In this document: positions 16,514-25,391 of the stretch, piece after piece
How the letters are laid out: every line of letters starts with the position of its first letter
How positions within the stretch are numbered: the first letter of the stretch is position 1
Assembly (NCBI GenBank): GCA_964528085.1
Contig: CAZGRE010000012.1
Span: 1 to 37,249, forward strand
DNA length: 37,249 nt
Reading direction: 5' to 3'
Source of the DNA: B2-G16 sp964528085
Lineage (GTDB): Bacteria; Bipolaricaulota; Bipolaricaulia; UBA7950; UBA9294
Made by a program: the position numbers and the translations under genes
Notes under the pieces: model-generated
Told to the model about the DNA's origin: nothing
What the model saw: only the letters and a program-made list of their open reading frames with translations
Databases searched by the model: none

Positions 16514-19500
16514 CGCTCGGTCCCGTTCCCGATGTAGAGGGCGATGACCGGGGGGATGTCGAGGAGCGACTCCCGGAGGGTCTCGCTCGGGGAGACGGCG
16601 TAGCGTCGATCGGCGCTGATCGCGATGGAGCGATCGTGATCGACGAGCTTGAACCGGACCGGGATATCCCCAGGAGAGCCAGAGAGCGCCTCCTGGATCC
16701 GTTTAAGGATCGATTCGTCCAGCCCTTCCGGATCGAGGACCATCGTGAGGGAGACCCCGCTGCGCGAGGTGATCTTGCTTAAGGGGAAGATCTCCTCGGC
16801 GATCAGGTTCGTCCCACCGTTCCGCTCGTTTACGCTCACCTCGACGCCGATCAAGGCGTCATCCCGGAGGAGGTCGCCGGCAACGGCGAGGATCCGGGGG
16901 AAGACGGTGAACTCGATCTCGCTCGTCCCGTCATCGATCGTGACGAACGCCATCTGGTCCCCCCGCTTCGTGCTGATCCGCCGGACCGTCTTCACCCAGC
17001 CGCCGATCGTCGCCCGCGTTCCGATAGGCAGGTTCTTCACCTGGTCCGCGGGGGTAGTGTGAACGGCAAGGGTCTGGCGGTGCTCGTCGAGAGGGTGTCC
17101 TGATACGTACAGCCCGAGGAACTCCTTCTCCAGGGCGAGGAGATCGGCCCGCGTGAACTCCGGTTCGGTCACCGCCGGCTCGAACGGGGTCTCACCCGCC
17201 TCCTCGAAGATCGACCGCTGCCCGGTCGAGCGCTCCCGTTGCGCCACCTGCATCAGCTCTATCCCTTCGGAGAGGTGGCGGAGGAGGCCGCGGCGGGACG
17301 CGCCGAGCCGGTCGAACGCACCGGCCTTGATCAGCGCCTCCAGGGCCTCGCGGTCTAGCGACTCCTCCTCCACCCGGCGGCACATGTCGAAGAACGACGT
17401 GAACCTTCCCTTATCCCGGGCGGAGATGATCGCGCGGATCGCCCCTTCCCCCACGTGCTTGATCGCTCCGAGGCCGAAGCGGATCGTCCTCTCCCCGACC
17501 GGGGTGAACCGGGAGCGGCTCTCGTTTATGTCGGGGGGGAGGACCTCGATCCTCATCTCGCGGCACTCCCTTATGTACTCGGCGATCTTGTCGGTGTCCG
17601 ACTTAACGCTCGAAAGGAGGCTAGCCATGAAATGGGTCGGATAGTTCGCCTTCAGATAAGCGGTCCAGTAGGAGACGAACGCATACGCCGTGGCATGCGC
17701 CTTGTTGAACCCATAGCGGGAGAACTTCTCCATATCTCTGAACGTCCCCTCTGCGAGGTTTCGGGAGATCCCGTTCTTCAGGCAGCCGGCGATAAACTTC
17801 TCGCGGAGGCTTCCCATGATCTCCTTGTTCTTCTTTCCCATCGCCTTCCGGAGGATGTCGGCCTCGGCCAGGGTGAACGAGGCGAGCCTCTGCGCCATCA
17901 GCATCACCTGATCCTGATAGATCGGAAGGCCGAACGTGTCGGCGAGGACCTCCTCAAGGGCCGGATGCGGGTAGGAGACCTGTTTCTTCCCGCTCCGTCG
18001 CTCGACGTACTCGTCGGTCATCCCGCTCTCGAGCGGACCGGGACGGAAGAGGGCAAGGATGGCGATCAGATCCTCGAAGCGGTCCGGCCTCACCCGCTTG
18101 ATCAACTTCGTTATCCCGCTCCCCTCCAGTTGGAAGATCCCCGCCGTCTTCCCCGAGCGGATCAGCGAGAACGTCCGCTCATCATCGAGGGGGAGGTCTT
18201 GAAGAGAGATGTCAATACCAGCCTCCTCGGAGAGCGAGCGGCAGGTCTCATCGAGGAGGGTCAGATTCCTGAGCCCGAGGAAGTCGAACTTGAGGAGGCC
18301 GACCGCCTCGACGTCGTTCATATCGTACTGCGTGACGAACTCCCCCTCGCCGACGCGGAGGAGGGGGACGTGGTTCATCAGCTCGTCCGGGGCGATGACG
18401 ACCCCGGCGGCGTGCGTCGAAGCGTTCCTCGTCAGCCCTTCGAGCCTGAGGCCGATGTCGATGACCCGGCGGATGTCGGTGTTCTCCTCGTACAGGGAGC
18501 GGAGTTCGACGACCCGGTCGACCGCTGTGGCGAGCCCCCAGCCGAACGGGATCAGCTTCGCCACCCGGTCGGTCACGCTGTAGGGTATCCCGAGGACCCG
18601 TCCGACGTCGCGGACGACGCTCCGCGCCGCCATACGGTCGTAGGTGGCGATCTGGGCGATCCGCTTCCACCACTTCTCGCCTCCGTATTTCTGTCTGACG
18701 TAGCCGATCACCTGGTCCCGGCCGTTTATGCAGAAATCGATGTCGAAGTCCGGCATGCTGACGCGATCAGGGTTCAGAAACCGCTCGAAGATCAGGTTGT
18801 ACTTGAGCGGGTCGACGCCGGTGATCCCGAGGGAGTAGGCGACGAGGCTCCCCGCTGCCGAACCGCGCCCCGGACCGACGGCGATTCCGCTCTCCTTTGC
18901 GTAGCGAACGAAGTCCCACACGATCAGGAAGTACGTGCTGTATTCCATCTTGGCGATGACGCCAAGCTCGTAGTCGAGCCTCTCCTTCACTTCATCCGTT
19001 ATCTCGCCGTAGCGGCCCTTCGCCCCTACGTAGGCGAGCTTACGCAGGTATTCATTCGGATTGGACTCCCCCTCAGGGAGGTCGAACGGCGGGATCATCG
19101 TCTTCCCGAACTCGAGCTCGAGCTCGCAGCGATCGGCGATCAGGCGCGTGTTCTCCAGCGCTTCAGGGTAATCGGCGAACAGCTCATCCATCTCCTCGGC
19201 GGAGCGGAAGTGATACCCCTCGCCGTCGAACGTCCGATGGTCGGGATCGCTCATCGTCTTCCCGGCACGGATGTTGAGGAGTACCTCGTGGGCCAATCTG
19301 TCGTCGGGGGAGAGATAATGGATGTCGTTCGTCGCAACGAGCGGGAGTCCGAGGCGGTGGGCGAGCTCGACCAATCCTTCTTTTAGACGATCGTCCCGCT
19401 CGGTCCCGTGATCCTGGAGCTCGATGAAGAAGTTCCCCTTCCCGAATATCTCCTCGTACTCCCGTGCCGCCTCCTCCGCCTTCTCCAGCCGGCCGGCGAG

Positions 19501-19944
19501 GAGGAGGCGCGGAACCTCACCGCTCTGGCAGGCCGACAGGGCGATCAGCCCCTCGGCGTGCTCCCGGAGGAGCTCCTTGTCCGCCCGCGGCCGGTAGTAA
19601 AACCCCTCTGTCTGGGCGTAGCTGACGATCCGAAGGAGGTTTCGATAGCCGGTCTTGTTCTCGGCGAGGAGGACGAGATGGTAGAACCGCTCGCCTCCTT
19701 CCCCGCCGCGGTCGCGCCGCCCCCTGGGTGCGACGTAGACCTCGCAGCCGATGATCGGTTTGATCCCCCGCTTCCGCGCCTGGCGGTAGAACTTGATCGC
19801 GCCGCTCATCACCCCATGGTCGGTCAGGGCGATCGCGTCCATTCCGTATTCCTCGGCACGATCGAGGAGTCCGGTGATCTTGCATGACGAATCGAGGATG
19901 CTGAACTCGGAATGAACGTGTAGATGAACGAATCGGCTCGACAA
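16510..19944 (-). CDS. dnaE: DNA polymerase III subunit alpha
   Basis: 1144-aa replicative polymerase, DnaE1 layout. The N-terminal PHP domain (about 1-275) opens with FVHLHVHSEFSIL and has TDHG at 41-44. GPGRGSAAGSLV lies at 357-368. The catalytic aspartates D401 and D403 are in MPDFDID. An OB-fold spans about 970-1045 (IGGWVKTVRRISTKRGDQMAF). There is no internal PolC-type exonuclease. It starts at TTG 19944, supported by GGGGAG 6 nt upstream (inside the end of the FtsB-like gene) and by the resulting N-terminus MSSRFVHLHVH, aligned with E. coli DnaE. It sits between the FtsB-like gene (3-nt gap) and yvcK (ATGA overlap). The PHP metal residues look largely retained, so proofreading or pyrophosphatase activity is possible. 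Confidence 0.97.
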   Translation of the reverse strand: MSSRFVHLHVHSEFSILDSSCKITGLLDRAEEYGMDAIALTDHGVMSGAIKFYRQARKRGIKPIIGCEVYVAPRGRRDRGGEGGERFYHLVLLAENKTGYRNLLRIVSYAQTEGFYYRPRADKELLREHAEGLIALSACQSGEVPRLLLAGRLEKAEEAAREYEEIFGKGNFFIELQDHGTERDDRLKEGLVELAHRLGLPLVATNDIHYLSPDDRLAHEVLLNIRAGKTMSDPDHRTFDGEGYHFRSAEEMDELFADYPEALENTRLIADRCELELEFGKTMIPPFDLPEGESNPNEYLRKLAYVGAKGRYGEITDEVKERLDYELGVIAKMEYSTYFLIVWDFVRYAKESGIAVGPGRGSAAGSLVAYSLGITGVDPLKYNLIFERFLNPDRVSMPDFDIDFCINGRDQVIGYVRQKYGGEKWWKRIAQIATYDRMAARSVVRDVGRVLGIPYSVTDRVAKLIPFGWGLATAVDRVVELRSLYEENTDIRRVIDIGLRLEGLTRNASTHAAGVVIAPDELMNHVPLLRVGEGEFVTQYDMNDVEAVGLLKFDFLGLRNLTLLDETCRSLSEEAGIDISLQDLPLDDERTFSLIRSGKTAGIFQLEGSGITKLIKRVRPDRFEDLIAILALFRPGPLESGMTDEYVERRSGKKQVSYPHPALEEVLADTFGLPIYQDQVMLMAQRLASFTLAEADILRKAMGKKNKEIMGSLREKFIAGCLKNGISRNLAEGTFRDMEKFSRYGFNKAHATAYAFVSYWTAYLKANYPTHFMASLLSSVKSDTDKIAEYIRECREMRIEVLPPDINESRSRFTPVGERTIRFGLGAIKHVGEGAIRAIISARDKGRFTSFFDMCRRVEEESLDREALEALIKAGAFDRLGASRRGLLRHLSEGIELMQVAQRERSTGQRSIFEEAGETPFEPAVTEPEFTRADLLALEKEFLGLYVSGHPLDEHRQTLAVHTTPADQVKNLPIGTRATIGGWVKTVRRISTKRGDQMAFVTIDDGTSEIEFTVFPRILAVAGDLLRDDALIGVEVSVNERNGGTNLIAEEIFPLSKITSRSGVSLTMVLDPEGLDESILKRIQEALSGSPGDIPVRFKLVDHDRSIAISADRRYAVSPSETLRESLLDIPPVIALYIGNGTER

Positions 19945-19947
19945 TCC

Positions 19948-20241
19948 TTACTCCCCTACGAAGATGATCTTCTCTTCTCCCGGCATGACGAGGCCGAGGC
20001 GCTCCCGCGCGACCTCTTCAATCGTCTTCGGATCGTCCTTGAGCGCAAGATGGGCCCGGAGGTCATCCCTCCTTCTTTCCTCTTGCTCAAGGGAGATCTG
20101 CAGATCCGCTAAATCATGTCGGAGCCTGTAGATCTTGAGCGAGCGGCCGATGAAGGTGAGGCACAGGAACAGAACGAGAAAAAAGATGAGGGAATAGACG
20201 ACCAACCCTCTATCTAAGCGCAGCGCCCCCCGTTTTTTCAT
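19948..20241 (-). CDS. FtsB/DivIC-like septum formation initiator protein
   Basis: 97-aa bitopic membrane protein. It has a short basic N-terminus, a transmembrane helix at 12-31 (GLVVYSLIFFLVLFLCLTFI), a charged coiled coil at about 33-65, and a C-terminal DPKTIEEVARERLGLVMPGEE segment characteristic of FtsB/DivIC. In studied bacteria these proteins form the divisome FtsQBL/DivIB-DivIC-FtsL bridge. The ATG at 20241 follows GAGGTGAGGGGG closely. An in-frame upstream start would add 14 residues that disrupt the family N-terminus. It is the first gene of the operon with dnaE and yvcK, with a promoter at 20295-20323. Which of FtsB or DivIC it corresponds to cannot be decided. Confidence 0.85.
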   Translation of the reverse strand: MKKRGALRLDRGLVVYSLIFFLVLFLCLTFIGRSLKIYRLRHDLADLQISLEQEERRRDDLRAHLALKDDPKTIEEVARERLGLVMPGEEKIIFVGE

Positions 20242-20255
20242 CCCCCTCACCTCTC

Positions 20256-20271
20256 GGATCTGCGAAGATCC
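20256..20271 (-). other. Small 5'-leader hairpin before FtsB-like gene
   Basis: GGATCT (20256-20261) pairs with AGATCC (20266-20271) around a 4-nt loop. It lies 14 nt before the ATG and next to the GAGGTGAGGGGG ribosome site, inside the predicted leader. It may help expose or limit that site; no function is established. Confidence 0.4.
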
Positions 20272-20294
20272 AAGGACGATCATCCCGACTTTTC

Positions 20295-20323
20295 AGTATA
20301 GTCCTCGGCCCGGCGCGAAACAA
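20295..20323 (-). promoter_or_regulatory. Putative promoter for ftsB-like/dnaE/yvcK operon
   Basis: On the minus strand TTGTTT (20323-20318), 17 nt, TATACT (20300-20295); the -10 matches five of six consensus bases. The predicted leader is about 47 nt and contains the hairpin at 20256-20271. It is back to back with the alaS promoter. Confidence 0.5.
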
Positions 20324-20341
20324 CGGACATCGGTACGCTTG

Positions 20342-20370
20342 TTGCGGCGGGAGAAGTGGACGTCGATAAT
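20342..20370 (+). promoter_or_regulatory. Putative promoter for alaS
   Basis: TTGCGG (20342-20347), 17 nt, GATAAT (20365-20370). The -10 matches five of six bases. The ATG at 20397 lies 26 nt beyond the -10 with AAGGAGAG in between. Confidence 0.45.
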
Positions 20371-20396
20371 CGGGCGGTCGTTCATAAGGAGAGAGG

Positions 20397-23006
20397 ATGC
20401 AAGCTAGGGAACTTCGCAGACGATTCCTCGGTTTCTTCGCCGAGCACGGACACAGGATCGTGCCGAGCTCATCGCTCGTTCCGCACGATCCGACGCTCCT
20501 GTTCACCGCCGCCGGTATGGTCCAATTCAAGGATATCTTCTGGGGGCGGGTGAAGCCGGAATTCTCACGGGCGGCGAGTTGTCAGAAGTGCTTCCGGACC
20601 ACGGACATCGAGAACGTGGGGAGAACCGCCTACCACCAGACGTTCTTCGAGATGCTCGGGAACTTCTCGTTCGGGGACTACTTCAAGGAGGAGGCGATCG
20701 GGCTTGCGTGGTCGTTCGTCACGGAGGAGCTCGGGATCGCGGCCGAGCGGTTGTGGGCGTCGGTGTACGAGGAGGACGAGGAAGCGTACGCGATCTGGCG
20801 CGACGTCGTCGGCCTCCCTCCCGAGCGGATCGTCAGGCTGGGGAAGGAACACAACTGGTGGGGACCGGTCGGGGATAGCGGGCCGTGCGGCCCGGACTCC
20901 GAGCTCCACTACGACACCGGCGAGGAGAACGCGTGCGGGCCGGATTGCACGGGGCTTGCCTGCGACTGCGACAGGTTCGCCGAGTTTTGGAATCTCGTCT
21001 TCATGCAGTATGAGGCGAAGGAAGGGGGAGGGCTCGTCCCCCTTGCGAAGAAGAACATCGACACCGGGATGGGGCTCGAGCGGGCGGCGGCGATCCTGCA
21101 AGGGGTGAAGACGAACTTCGACATCGACCTGTTCCGGCCAATCGTCGAAGCGATCGAAGCGAAGGTCAAAGGGGGGATCTCCGCCGAACGGCTCCCCTAC
21201 CGGAACACGATCGCCGATCATGTCCGCGGGGTCGTCTTCCTCCTCGCCGATGGTGTGATGCCGGGGAATGAGCGGCAGGGTTACGTCCTTCGGCGGATCC
21301 TCCGCCGGGCGATCCGGGCCGGCGAGAACCTCGAGCTCCCGCCCGGGAGCCTGGCCGGGTTCGTCGATCCGGTGATCGAATCGCTGGGGGAAGTCTATCC
21401 CGAGATCGTCCCGATCCGCTCCCTTGCCGAGCGGTTGGTCTTCCGCGAGGAGGAGACGTTCCGGAGGACGCTCCGCTCCGGTGAGGAGCGACTGGAGCGG
21501 CTGATCGATCGCCTGAAGAAAGCGGGCGAGTCCGTCATTCCCGGGGAGCTCGCGTTCGAGCTGACCGACACGTACGGGTTCCCCCTCGAACTGACCGAGG
21601 AGATCGCCGCTGAGGAGGGGATCGCGGTCGACCTCGACGGATTCGAGCGGGCGCTCGCCGAGCAGCGGAAAAGATCGAAGGAGCCCTCCGTTCGGATCGA
21701 GGCGTCGGCGAGCCTCAAAGTGCAGCCAACCGTCGTTCATAGATGGCACAGGGAGCCGACCGAGTTCGTCGGCTATAAGGACCTCGAAGCCGAGGCGGAG
21801 ATCGTTGGAATCGAGGAGGAAGAAAAAAAACTCCTTCAGATCGCCTTCTCCAAGACCCCGTTCTACGCCCTCGGCGGCGGTCAGATCGGAGATACGGGGA
21901 CGGTGGAGAACCTATCCCGGCCAGGGAAGGGGATCGTCCGCGACACGAGGAAGGCTGACGGTGGGGCGACGCTCCACTACGTTAAGGTGGACGAAGGTCG
22001 ATTTGAGGTCGGGGATACCTGCCGGCTTTCGGTTGATGTTTCCCGCCGGCGGCGGATCGAGCGGAACCATACGGCGACGCACCTGATTCACGCCGCCCTC
22101 CGGACCGTCCTCGGCCCGCATGCGACCCAGGCAGGGTCTGAAGTGACCGACAGCGAGCTCCGATTCGATTTCTCCCATTTCACGCGGTTGACTGAGGAGG
22201 AGCTCCGTTTAGTTGAGGATAAGGCGAACGAAGCCGTCCTCGCCGATTATCCGGTTGAGACTTCGGTCCTCCCGCTCGAAGAGGCGAAGAAGAGCGGTGC
22301 GATCGGCCTGTTCGAAGAGGAGTACCGGTCCCGCGATCGCGTCCGCGTCGTCAGCGTCGGCGATGTAAGCAAGGAGCTGTGCGGGGGGACGCACGTCCGG
22401 CGAAGCGGCGAGATCGGGCTGATAAAGATCGTCTCCGAGGAGGGGATAGCATCCGGCGTAAGGCGGATCCGCGCGATCACCGGTGATTCGGTCATCGCCC
22501 GGATCCGCGAGGAGGAGGATCTCCTCTTTCGGGTGAAGGAGGAGCTCGGCGACGACCCGGTGGCAGGGGCGAGGAGGCTGAAGGAGGAGTTGAGAGAGCT
22601 CCGCTCCCGGCTCGATGCGATCGAGACTGAGCGGGCGATCTCTCTTGCCGAGGATATCCTCGCCTCCTCAGAGTCGGTCGGTCAGGTCAGGCTGATCGGC
22701 GGGCGGGTCGACCGGATGGAGGTCGAGAGGCTGAAGCTGATCGCCGACAGGCTCGAGGAGAGAGGAAGGCCGGCTGTCGTCATCCTCGTCGGGGACGCAA
22801 GTGGCCGGGGGATCGCCATCTGCAAGGTATCGAAGGAGATCGGCGGTGTCGATGCCGGCGATCTGGTCCGGAGGATGGCGAAGACCCTCGGCGGCGGGGG
22901 AGGGGGAGGGAGTCTCTTCGGCCAAGGCGGGGGGCCGGGGGTAGACCGGCTCGATGAGGCCCTCGCAGCCGGGTTGAGCGCCGCCCGCAAGGGCATCGCA
23001 ATCTAA
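20397..23006 (+). CDS. alaS: Alanyl-tRNA synthetase
   Basis: 869-aa class II synthetase for tRNA-Ala, full length for bacteria. The aminoacylation core begins MQARELRRRFLGFFAEHGH and includes TAAGMVQFKDIF, CQKCFRTTDIENVG and HQTFFEMLGNFSFGDYFK. The editing domain carries the zinc motifs HTATHLIHAAL near residue 557 and CGGTHV near 661, used to clear mischarged Ser/Gly. The C-terminal DHHA1 domain includes the glycine-rich loop GGGGGGGSLFGQGG that binds the tRNA elbow. The ATG at 20397 follows AAGGAGAG. It is monocistronic, with its own promoter at 20342-20370, and its TAA overlaps the dnaN stop on the other strand by 4 nt. Confidence 0.97.
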   Translation: MQARELRRRFLGFFAEHGHRIVPSSSLVPHDPTLLFTAAGMVQFKDIFWGRVKPEFSRAASCQKCFRTTDIENVGRTAYHQTFFEMLGNFSFGDYFKEEAIGLAWSFVTEELGIAAERLWASVYEEDEEAYAIWRDVVGLPPERIVRLGKEHNWWGPVGDSGPCGPDSELHYDTGEENACGPDCTGLACDCDRFAEFWNLVFMQYEAKEGGGLVPLAKKNIDTGMGLERAAAILQGVKTNFDIDLFRPIVEAIEAKVKGGISAERLPYRNTIADHVRGVVFLLADGVMPGNERQGYVLRRILRRAIRAGENLELPPGSLAGFVDPVIESLGEVYPEIVPIRSLAERLVFREEETFRRTLRSGEERLERLIDRLKKAGESVIPGELAFELTDTYGFPLELTEEIAAEEGIAVDLDGFERALAEQRKRSKEPSVRIEASASLKVQPTVVHRWHREPTEFVGYKDLEAEAEIVGIEEEEKKLLQIAFSKTPFYALGGGQIGDTGTVENLSRPGKGIVRDTRKADGGATLHYVKVDEGRFEVGDTCRLSVDVSRRRRIERNHTATHLIHAALRTVLGPHATQAGSEVTDSELRFDFSHFTRLTEEELRLVEDKANEAVLADYPVETSVLPLEEAKKSGAIGLFEEEYRSRDRVRVVSVGDVSKELCGGTHVRRSGEIGLIKIVSEEGIASGVRRIRAITGDSVIARIREEEDLLFRVKEELGDDPVAGARRLKEELRELRSRLDAIETERAISLAEDILASSESVGQVRLIGGRVDRMEVERLKLIADRLEERGRPAVVILVGDASGRGIAICKVSKEIGGVDAGDLVRRMAKTLGGGGGGGSLFGQGGGPGVDRLDEALAAGLSAARKGIAI

Positions 23007-24151
23007 CTGCTCAGTCGGACCGGCATGCAGACGTAGAGGAAGCCCGCGTCCGTCTCAGCGATCTTCTCCCCGGCAGGTTCGATCAGGCCCGCCTTCTCCG
23101 GGGCAGCGAGCCACAGGGTCACCTCATCCGAGTCGAGCCGCTTCAGCGCATCGATCAGGTACTCCCCCCGGAAGGATATCTCGATCTCCTGAGGGGGGAC
23201 CTTCTTCAACCGGACGCGCTCCTCGGCCTCACCCTTCTCCTTGGAGGAGGAGTTGATCGTGACCGCGCTCTCGTCGGTCGTCGCCCTGAACGTCACCGCC
23301 CCCGACTCCTCAGCGGCGGTGATCTCGATCCGCTGCAGGGTATCGAGGAGGGCCCGCCGGTCGAACGAGAGCCCGATCGGGTTGTCCTTTGGGATGACGC
23401 GCTCAAAGTCGGGGAACTCCTCGTTCAATGTCTTCGCCATGAACGTCACCGCTCCGGCGCGGAAGAAGAGCTCCCCTTCGTTACGATGGATGTCGACGGT
23501 GGGGGCTCCTACCTGGGTGAAGACGCGGTCAAGATCGCTCAGGACGCGCGCCTCGACCAGGTACTCCCCCTCTTCCTTTATCTCATCGATCTCGACCGCC
23601 TTCAGTGCGAGTCGGTAACCGTTCGTCGCCACCATCCGGAGGCGCCCCTCCTTCAGGACGAGGTTCACGCCGGTCAGGTTGATCCGCGTCGTCTCCCCCG
23701 CCTTCAACGCAGCGAACGCCGTCTGTTCGAGCCCGCGATGGAAGAGGTCGGTCTTCATTGTGGCGATCCTCTTCTCCGGGAGGGGTGGAATCGCTGGATA
23801 GTCCTCCACGGGGAGGGTCGGAAGGTCGAACGCCGCCTCGCCGCAGCGGACCTTCACCGTCGTCCCGTCGTCCGCCGTCTTGATGCTGATCCTCTCATCG
23901 GCGGGGAGGTGAGCAGCGATCTGGTTGAAGACAGCCCCGTTCAGGACGACCGCCCCATCGCCGCCCTGATTCTCGATCTTCAGCTCATACCGGACGGCAC
24001 GGGCGAGGTCGGTCGCCTGGAGGAGGAGCCGGTCGCCTACGATCTCCATCTTCAGCCCGGCGAGGATCGGCATGCTGCTCCGCGAACCGAGTGCGTAGCT
24101 CGCCAGCCTGACTCCGAACACTAGGTCGTCCTTCAAGCATACAAAATCCAT
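23003..24151 (-). CDS. dnaN: DNA polymerase III beta subunit (sliding clamp)
   Basis: 382-aa beta clamp that encircles DNA and tethers DnaE. Typical features: an N-terminal MDFVCLKDDLVFGVRLA, then SMPILAGLKMEI in the first domain, TNGYRLALK in the second, and the C-terminal hydrophobic pocket strand ending FLYVCMPVRLS (family consensus YviMPMR). The ATG at 24151 is preceded by AAGGGAGGG. It lies downstream of lspA and tmk with a 72-nt spacer holding its own promoter. This is an unusual location, away from any visible dnaA or origin. It converges with alaS, and the two stop codons share 4 nt. Confidence 0.95.
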   Translation of the reverse strand: MDFVCLKDDLVFGVRLASYALGSRSSMPILAGLKMEIVGDRLLLQATDLARAVRYELKIENQGGDGAVVLNGAVFNQIAAHLPADERISIKTADDGTTVKVRCGEAAFDLPTLPVEDYPAIPPLPEKRIATMKTDLFHRGLEQTAFAALKAGETTRINLTGVNLVLKEGRLRMVATNGYRLALKAVEIDEIKEEGEYLVEARVLSDLDRVFTQVGAPTVDIHRNEGELFFRAGAVTFMAKTLNEEFPDFERVIPKDNPIGLSFDRRALLDTLQRIEITAAEESGAVTFRATTDESAVTINSSSKEKGEAEERVRLKKVPPQEIEISFRGEYLIDALKRLDSDEVTLWLAAPEKAGLIEPAGEKIAETDAGFLYVCMPVRLSS

Positions 24152-24191
24152 CGATTCCCTCCCTTATCTCCCGTTGTGAAGTCGTCCACCC

Positions 24192-24221
24192 ATGATACTC
24201 GATCCTGATTCATGGCGGCAA
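24192..24221 (-). promoter_or_regulatory. Putative promoter for dnaN
   Basis: On the minus strand TTGCCG (24221-24216), 18 nt, TATCAT (24197-24192). The -10 matches five of six consensus bases. It sits in the 72-nt tmk-dnaN spacer and would let the clamp be expressed separately from lspA-tmk. Confidence 0.45.
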
Positions 24222-24223
24222 AG

Positions 24224-24838
24224 CTAGACCCCTAGCCGGCGGGCGATCTCCTCGCTCACCGTATTGAGCGGGGCCGTTCCATCGATCACCTCTACGGTCG
24301 GATCGCCGGAGACGAGCTCGAGGTAGCCTCGCCTCACCCGCTCGTAGAACCCGATCCCCTCCTGCTCGATCCGATCGGCCGGATCCTTCCGCCGGGAGAG
24401 GGCGACCTCGACCGGGACGTCGATCAGAAACGTCAGATCAGCCTTCCTCCCCTCGGTCGCTGCATCGTTCAGCACCCTGATCAGGTCGAGATCCAATCCC
24501 CTCCCGTAACCCTGATACGCCAAGCTGGAGAGCCGGTAGCGGCTCGTGATCACGGTCTTCCCCGCACGGAGGGCGGGGAGGATCACCCGGTGTGCGTGCT
24601 CGGCCCGGCTGACCATGAACAACAGAAGCTCGGAGAGCGGGAGGAGGCCGCTCTCCCGGGAGAGGAGGATCGAGCGGACGCGCTCCCCGATCGGTGTCCC
24701 TCCCGGCTCCCGGCTCGTCACCACCCGATATCCGGCCGCACGGATCCGCGCCGCGATGCGGGGGGTCAACGACGATTTACCGGTGAAGTCGAGCCCCTCA
24801 AGTGCTATCAGTTTCCCGGAAAGGTCGATGGCGGCCAC
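24224..24838 (-). CDS. tmk: Thymidylate kinase
   Basis: 204-aa dTMP kinase making dTDP for DNA synthesis. The P-loop is GLDFTGKS (residues 15-22). SREPGGTPIGERVR supplies the usual dTMP-binding REPGG motif, and a LID-like stretch includes SRRKDPADRIEQEG. The usual DRY of DRYxxSSxAYQG is SRY here (SRYRLSSLAYQG). The likely start is GTG 24838, with GGAG immediately in front, inside the end of lspA. The two genes overlap by 41 nt, so translation is probably coupled. A P-loop phenylalanine (LDFTGKSS rather than the common GAGKTT/S) is atypical but the loop is otherwise intact. Confidence 0.93.
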   Translation of the reverse strand: MAAIDLSGKLIALEGLDFTGKSSLTPRIAARIRAAGYRVVTSREPGGTPIGERVRSILLSRESGLLPLSELLLFMVSRAEHAHRVILPALRAGKTVITSRYRLSSLAYQGYGRGLDLDLIRVLNDAATEGRKADLTFLIDVPVEVALSRRKDPADRIEQEGIGFYERVRRGYLELVSGDPTVEVIDGTAPLNTVSEEIARRLGV

Positions 24839-25274
24839 CTCCGAACAGGACGTAGATGATGATCAATCCAGCTCCGATCGTAACACAAGTATCGGCGAGA
24901 TTGAACACGGGAAAGCCACGGATCTCGAAGAAGTCAAGGACGTACCCGTTCGTCAGCCGATCGATCAGGTTCCCGATCGCCCCGGCGAGGATGACAGCGA
25001 GCCCCACTCGGAGGAGGGGGGATAGATCCCGGCGGATGATGAGGACGGTAAAGAGTACGACGCTCACCGCAATCGATACAGCGAGGAACACAGCCCCGCT
25101 CCCGGGAAAGGCGCCGAACGCCCCCCCGGCGTTATGAACGCGGGTCAGCCTTATCCCCGCCCCGATCAATGGATGCGCCTCTCCGAGCTTCAGGCTACTT
25201 GCGGCCCACCATTTCGTCAGCCGGTCGAGGCCGATCAGCATCGCTGTGACGGGGATCCAGGAGAGGCGCCTCAT
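24798..25274 (-). CDS. lspA: Prolipoprotein signal peptidase (signal peptidase II)
   Basis: 158-aa inner-membrane aspartic peptidase that removes signal peptides from diacylglyceryl-modified lipoproteins. Four hydrophobic segments are visible. The conserved motifs are present: HNAGGAFG (47-54), GNLIDRLTNGYVLDF with N102, R106 and catalytic D114, and FNLAD with catalytic D128. It starts at ATG 25274 without a clear Shine-Dalgarno sequence. A promoter whose -10 ends 9 nt upstream implies a leader of only 2-3 nt. The last 41 nt overlap tmk. Its presence implies a lipoprotein pathway in this organism, although the ABC binding protein in this window is not a lipoprotein. Confidence 0.95.
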   Translation of the reverse strand: MRRLSWIPVTAMLIGLDRLTKWWAASSLKLGEAHPLIGAGIRLTRVHNAGGAFGAFPGSGAVFLAVSIAVSVVLFTVLIIRRDLSPLLRVGLAVILAGAIGNLIDRLTNGYVLDFFEIRGFPVFNLADTCVTIGAGLIIIYVLFGGGRHRPFRETDST

Positions 25275-25283
25275 AGCTGCAAC

Positions 25284-25312
25284 AGCCTATCCGGCCGATC
25301 GATCCCCGTCAA
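25284..25312 (-). promoter_or_regulatory. Putative promoter for lspA (near-leaderless)
   Basis: On the minus strand TTGACG (25312-25307), 17 nt, TAGGCT (25289-25284), then 9 nt to the lspA ATG. The -35 matches five of six bases and the -10 three. The predicted leader is 2-3 nt. Confidence 0.4.
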
Positions 25313-25391
25313 GGGCCGTTGCGGGGAAACGATCGATCGGATACGGTATTCCCTGCCGCAACTGGATAGGTCCGGCGGGAAGAAGGTCAGG

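Noticed and set aside
17455..19386. 643-codon plus-strand open frame opposite dnaE
   Set aside because: A high-GC antisense frame with no domain. dnaE on the minus strand explains the whole segment.
20397..20900. T-box or tRNA-like leader before alaS
   Set aside because: Only about 20 nt separate the predicted start point and the ATG, leaving no room for a T-box.
22890..22930. Poly-glycine run in alaS as possible assembly error
   Set aside because: A glycine-rich loop is normal in the DHHA1 domain of AlaRS, and the frame continues to the proper end.
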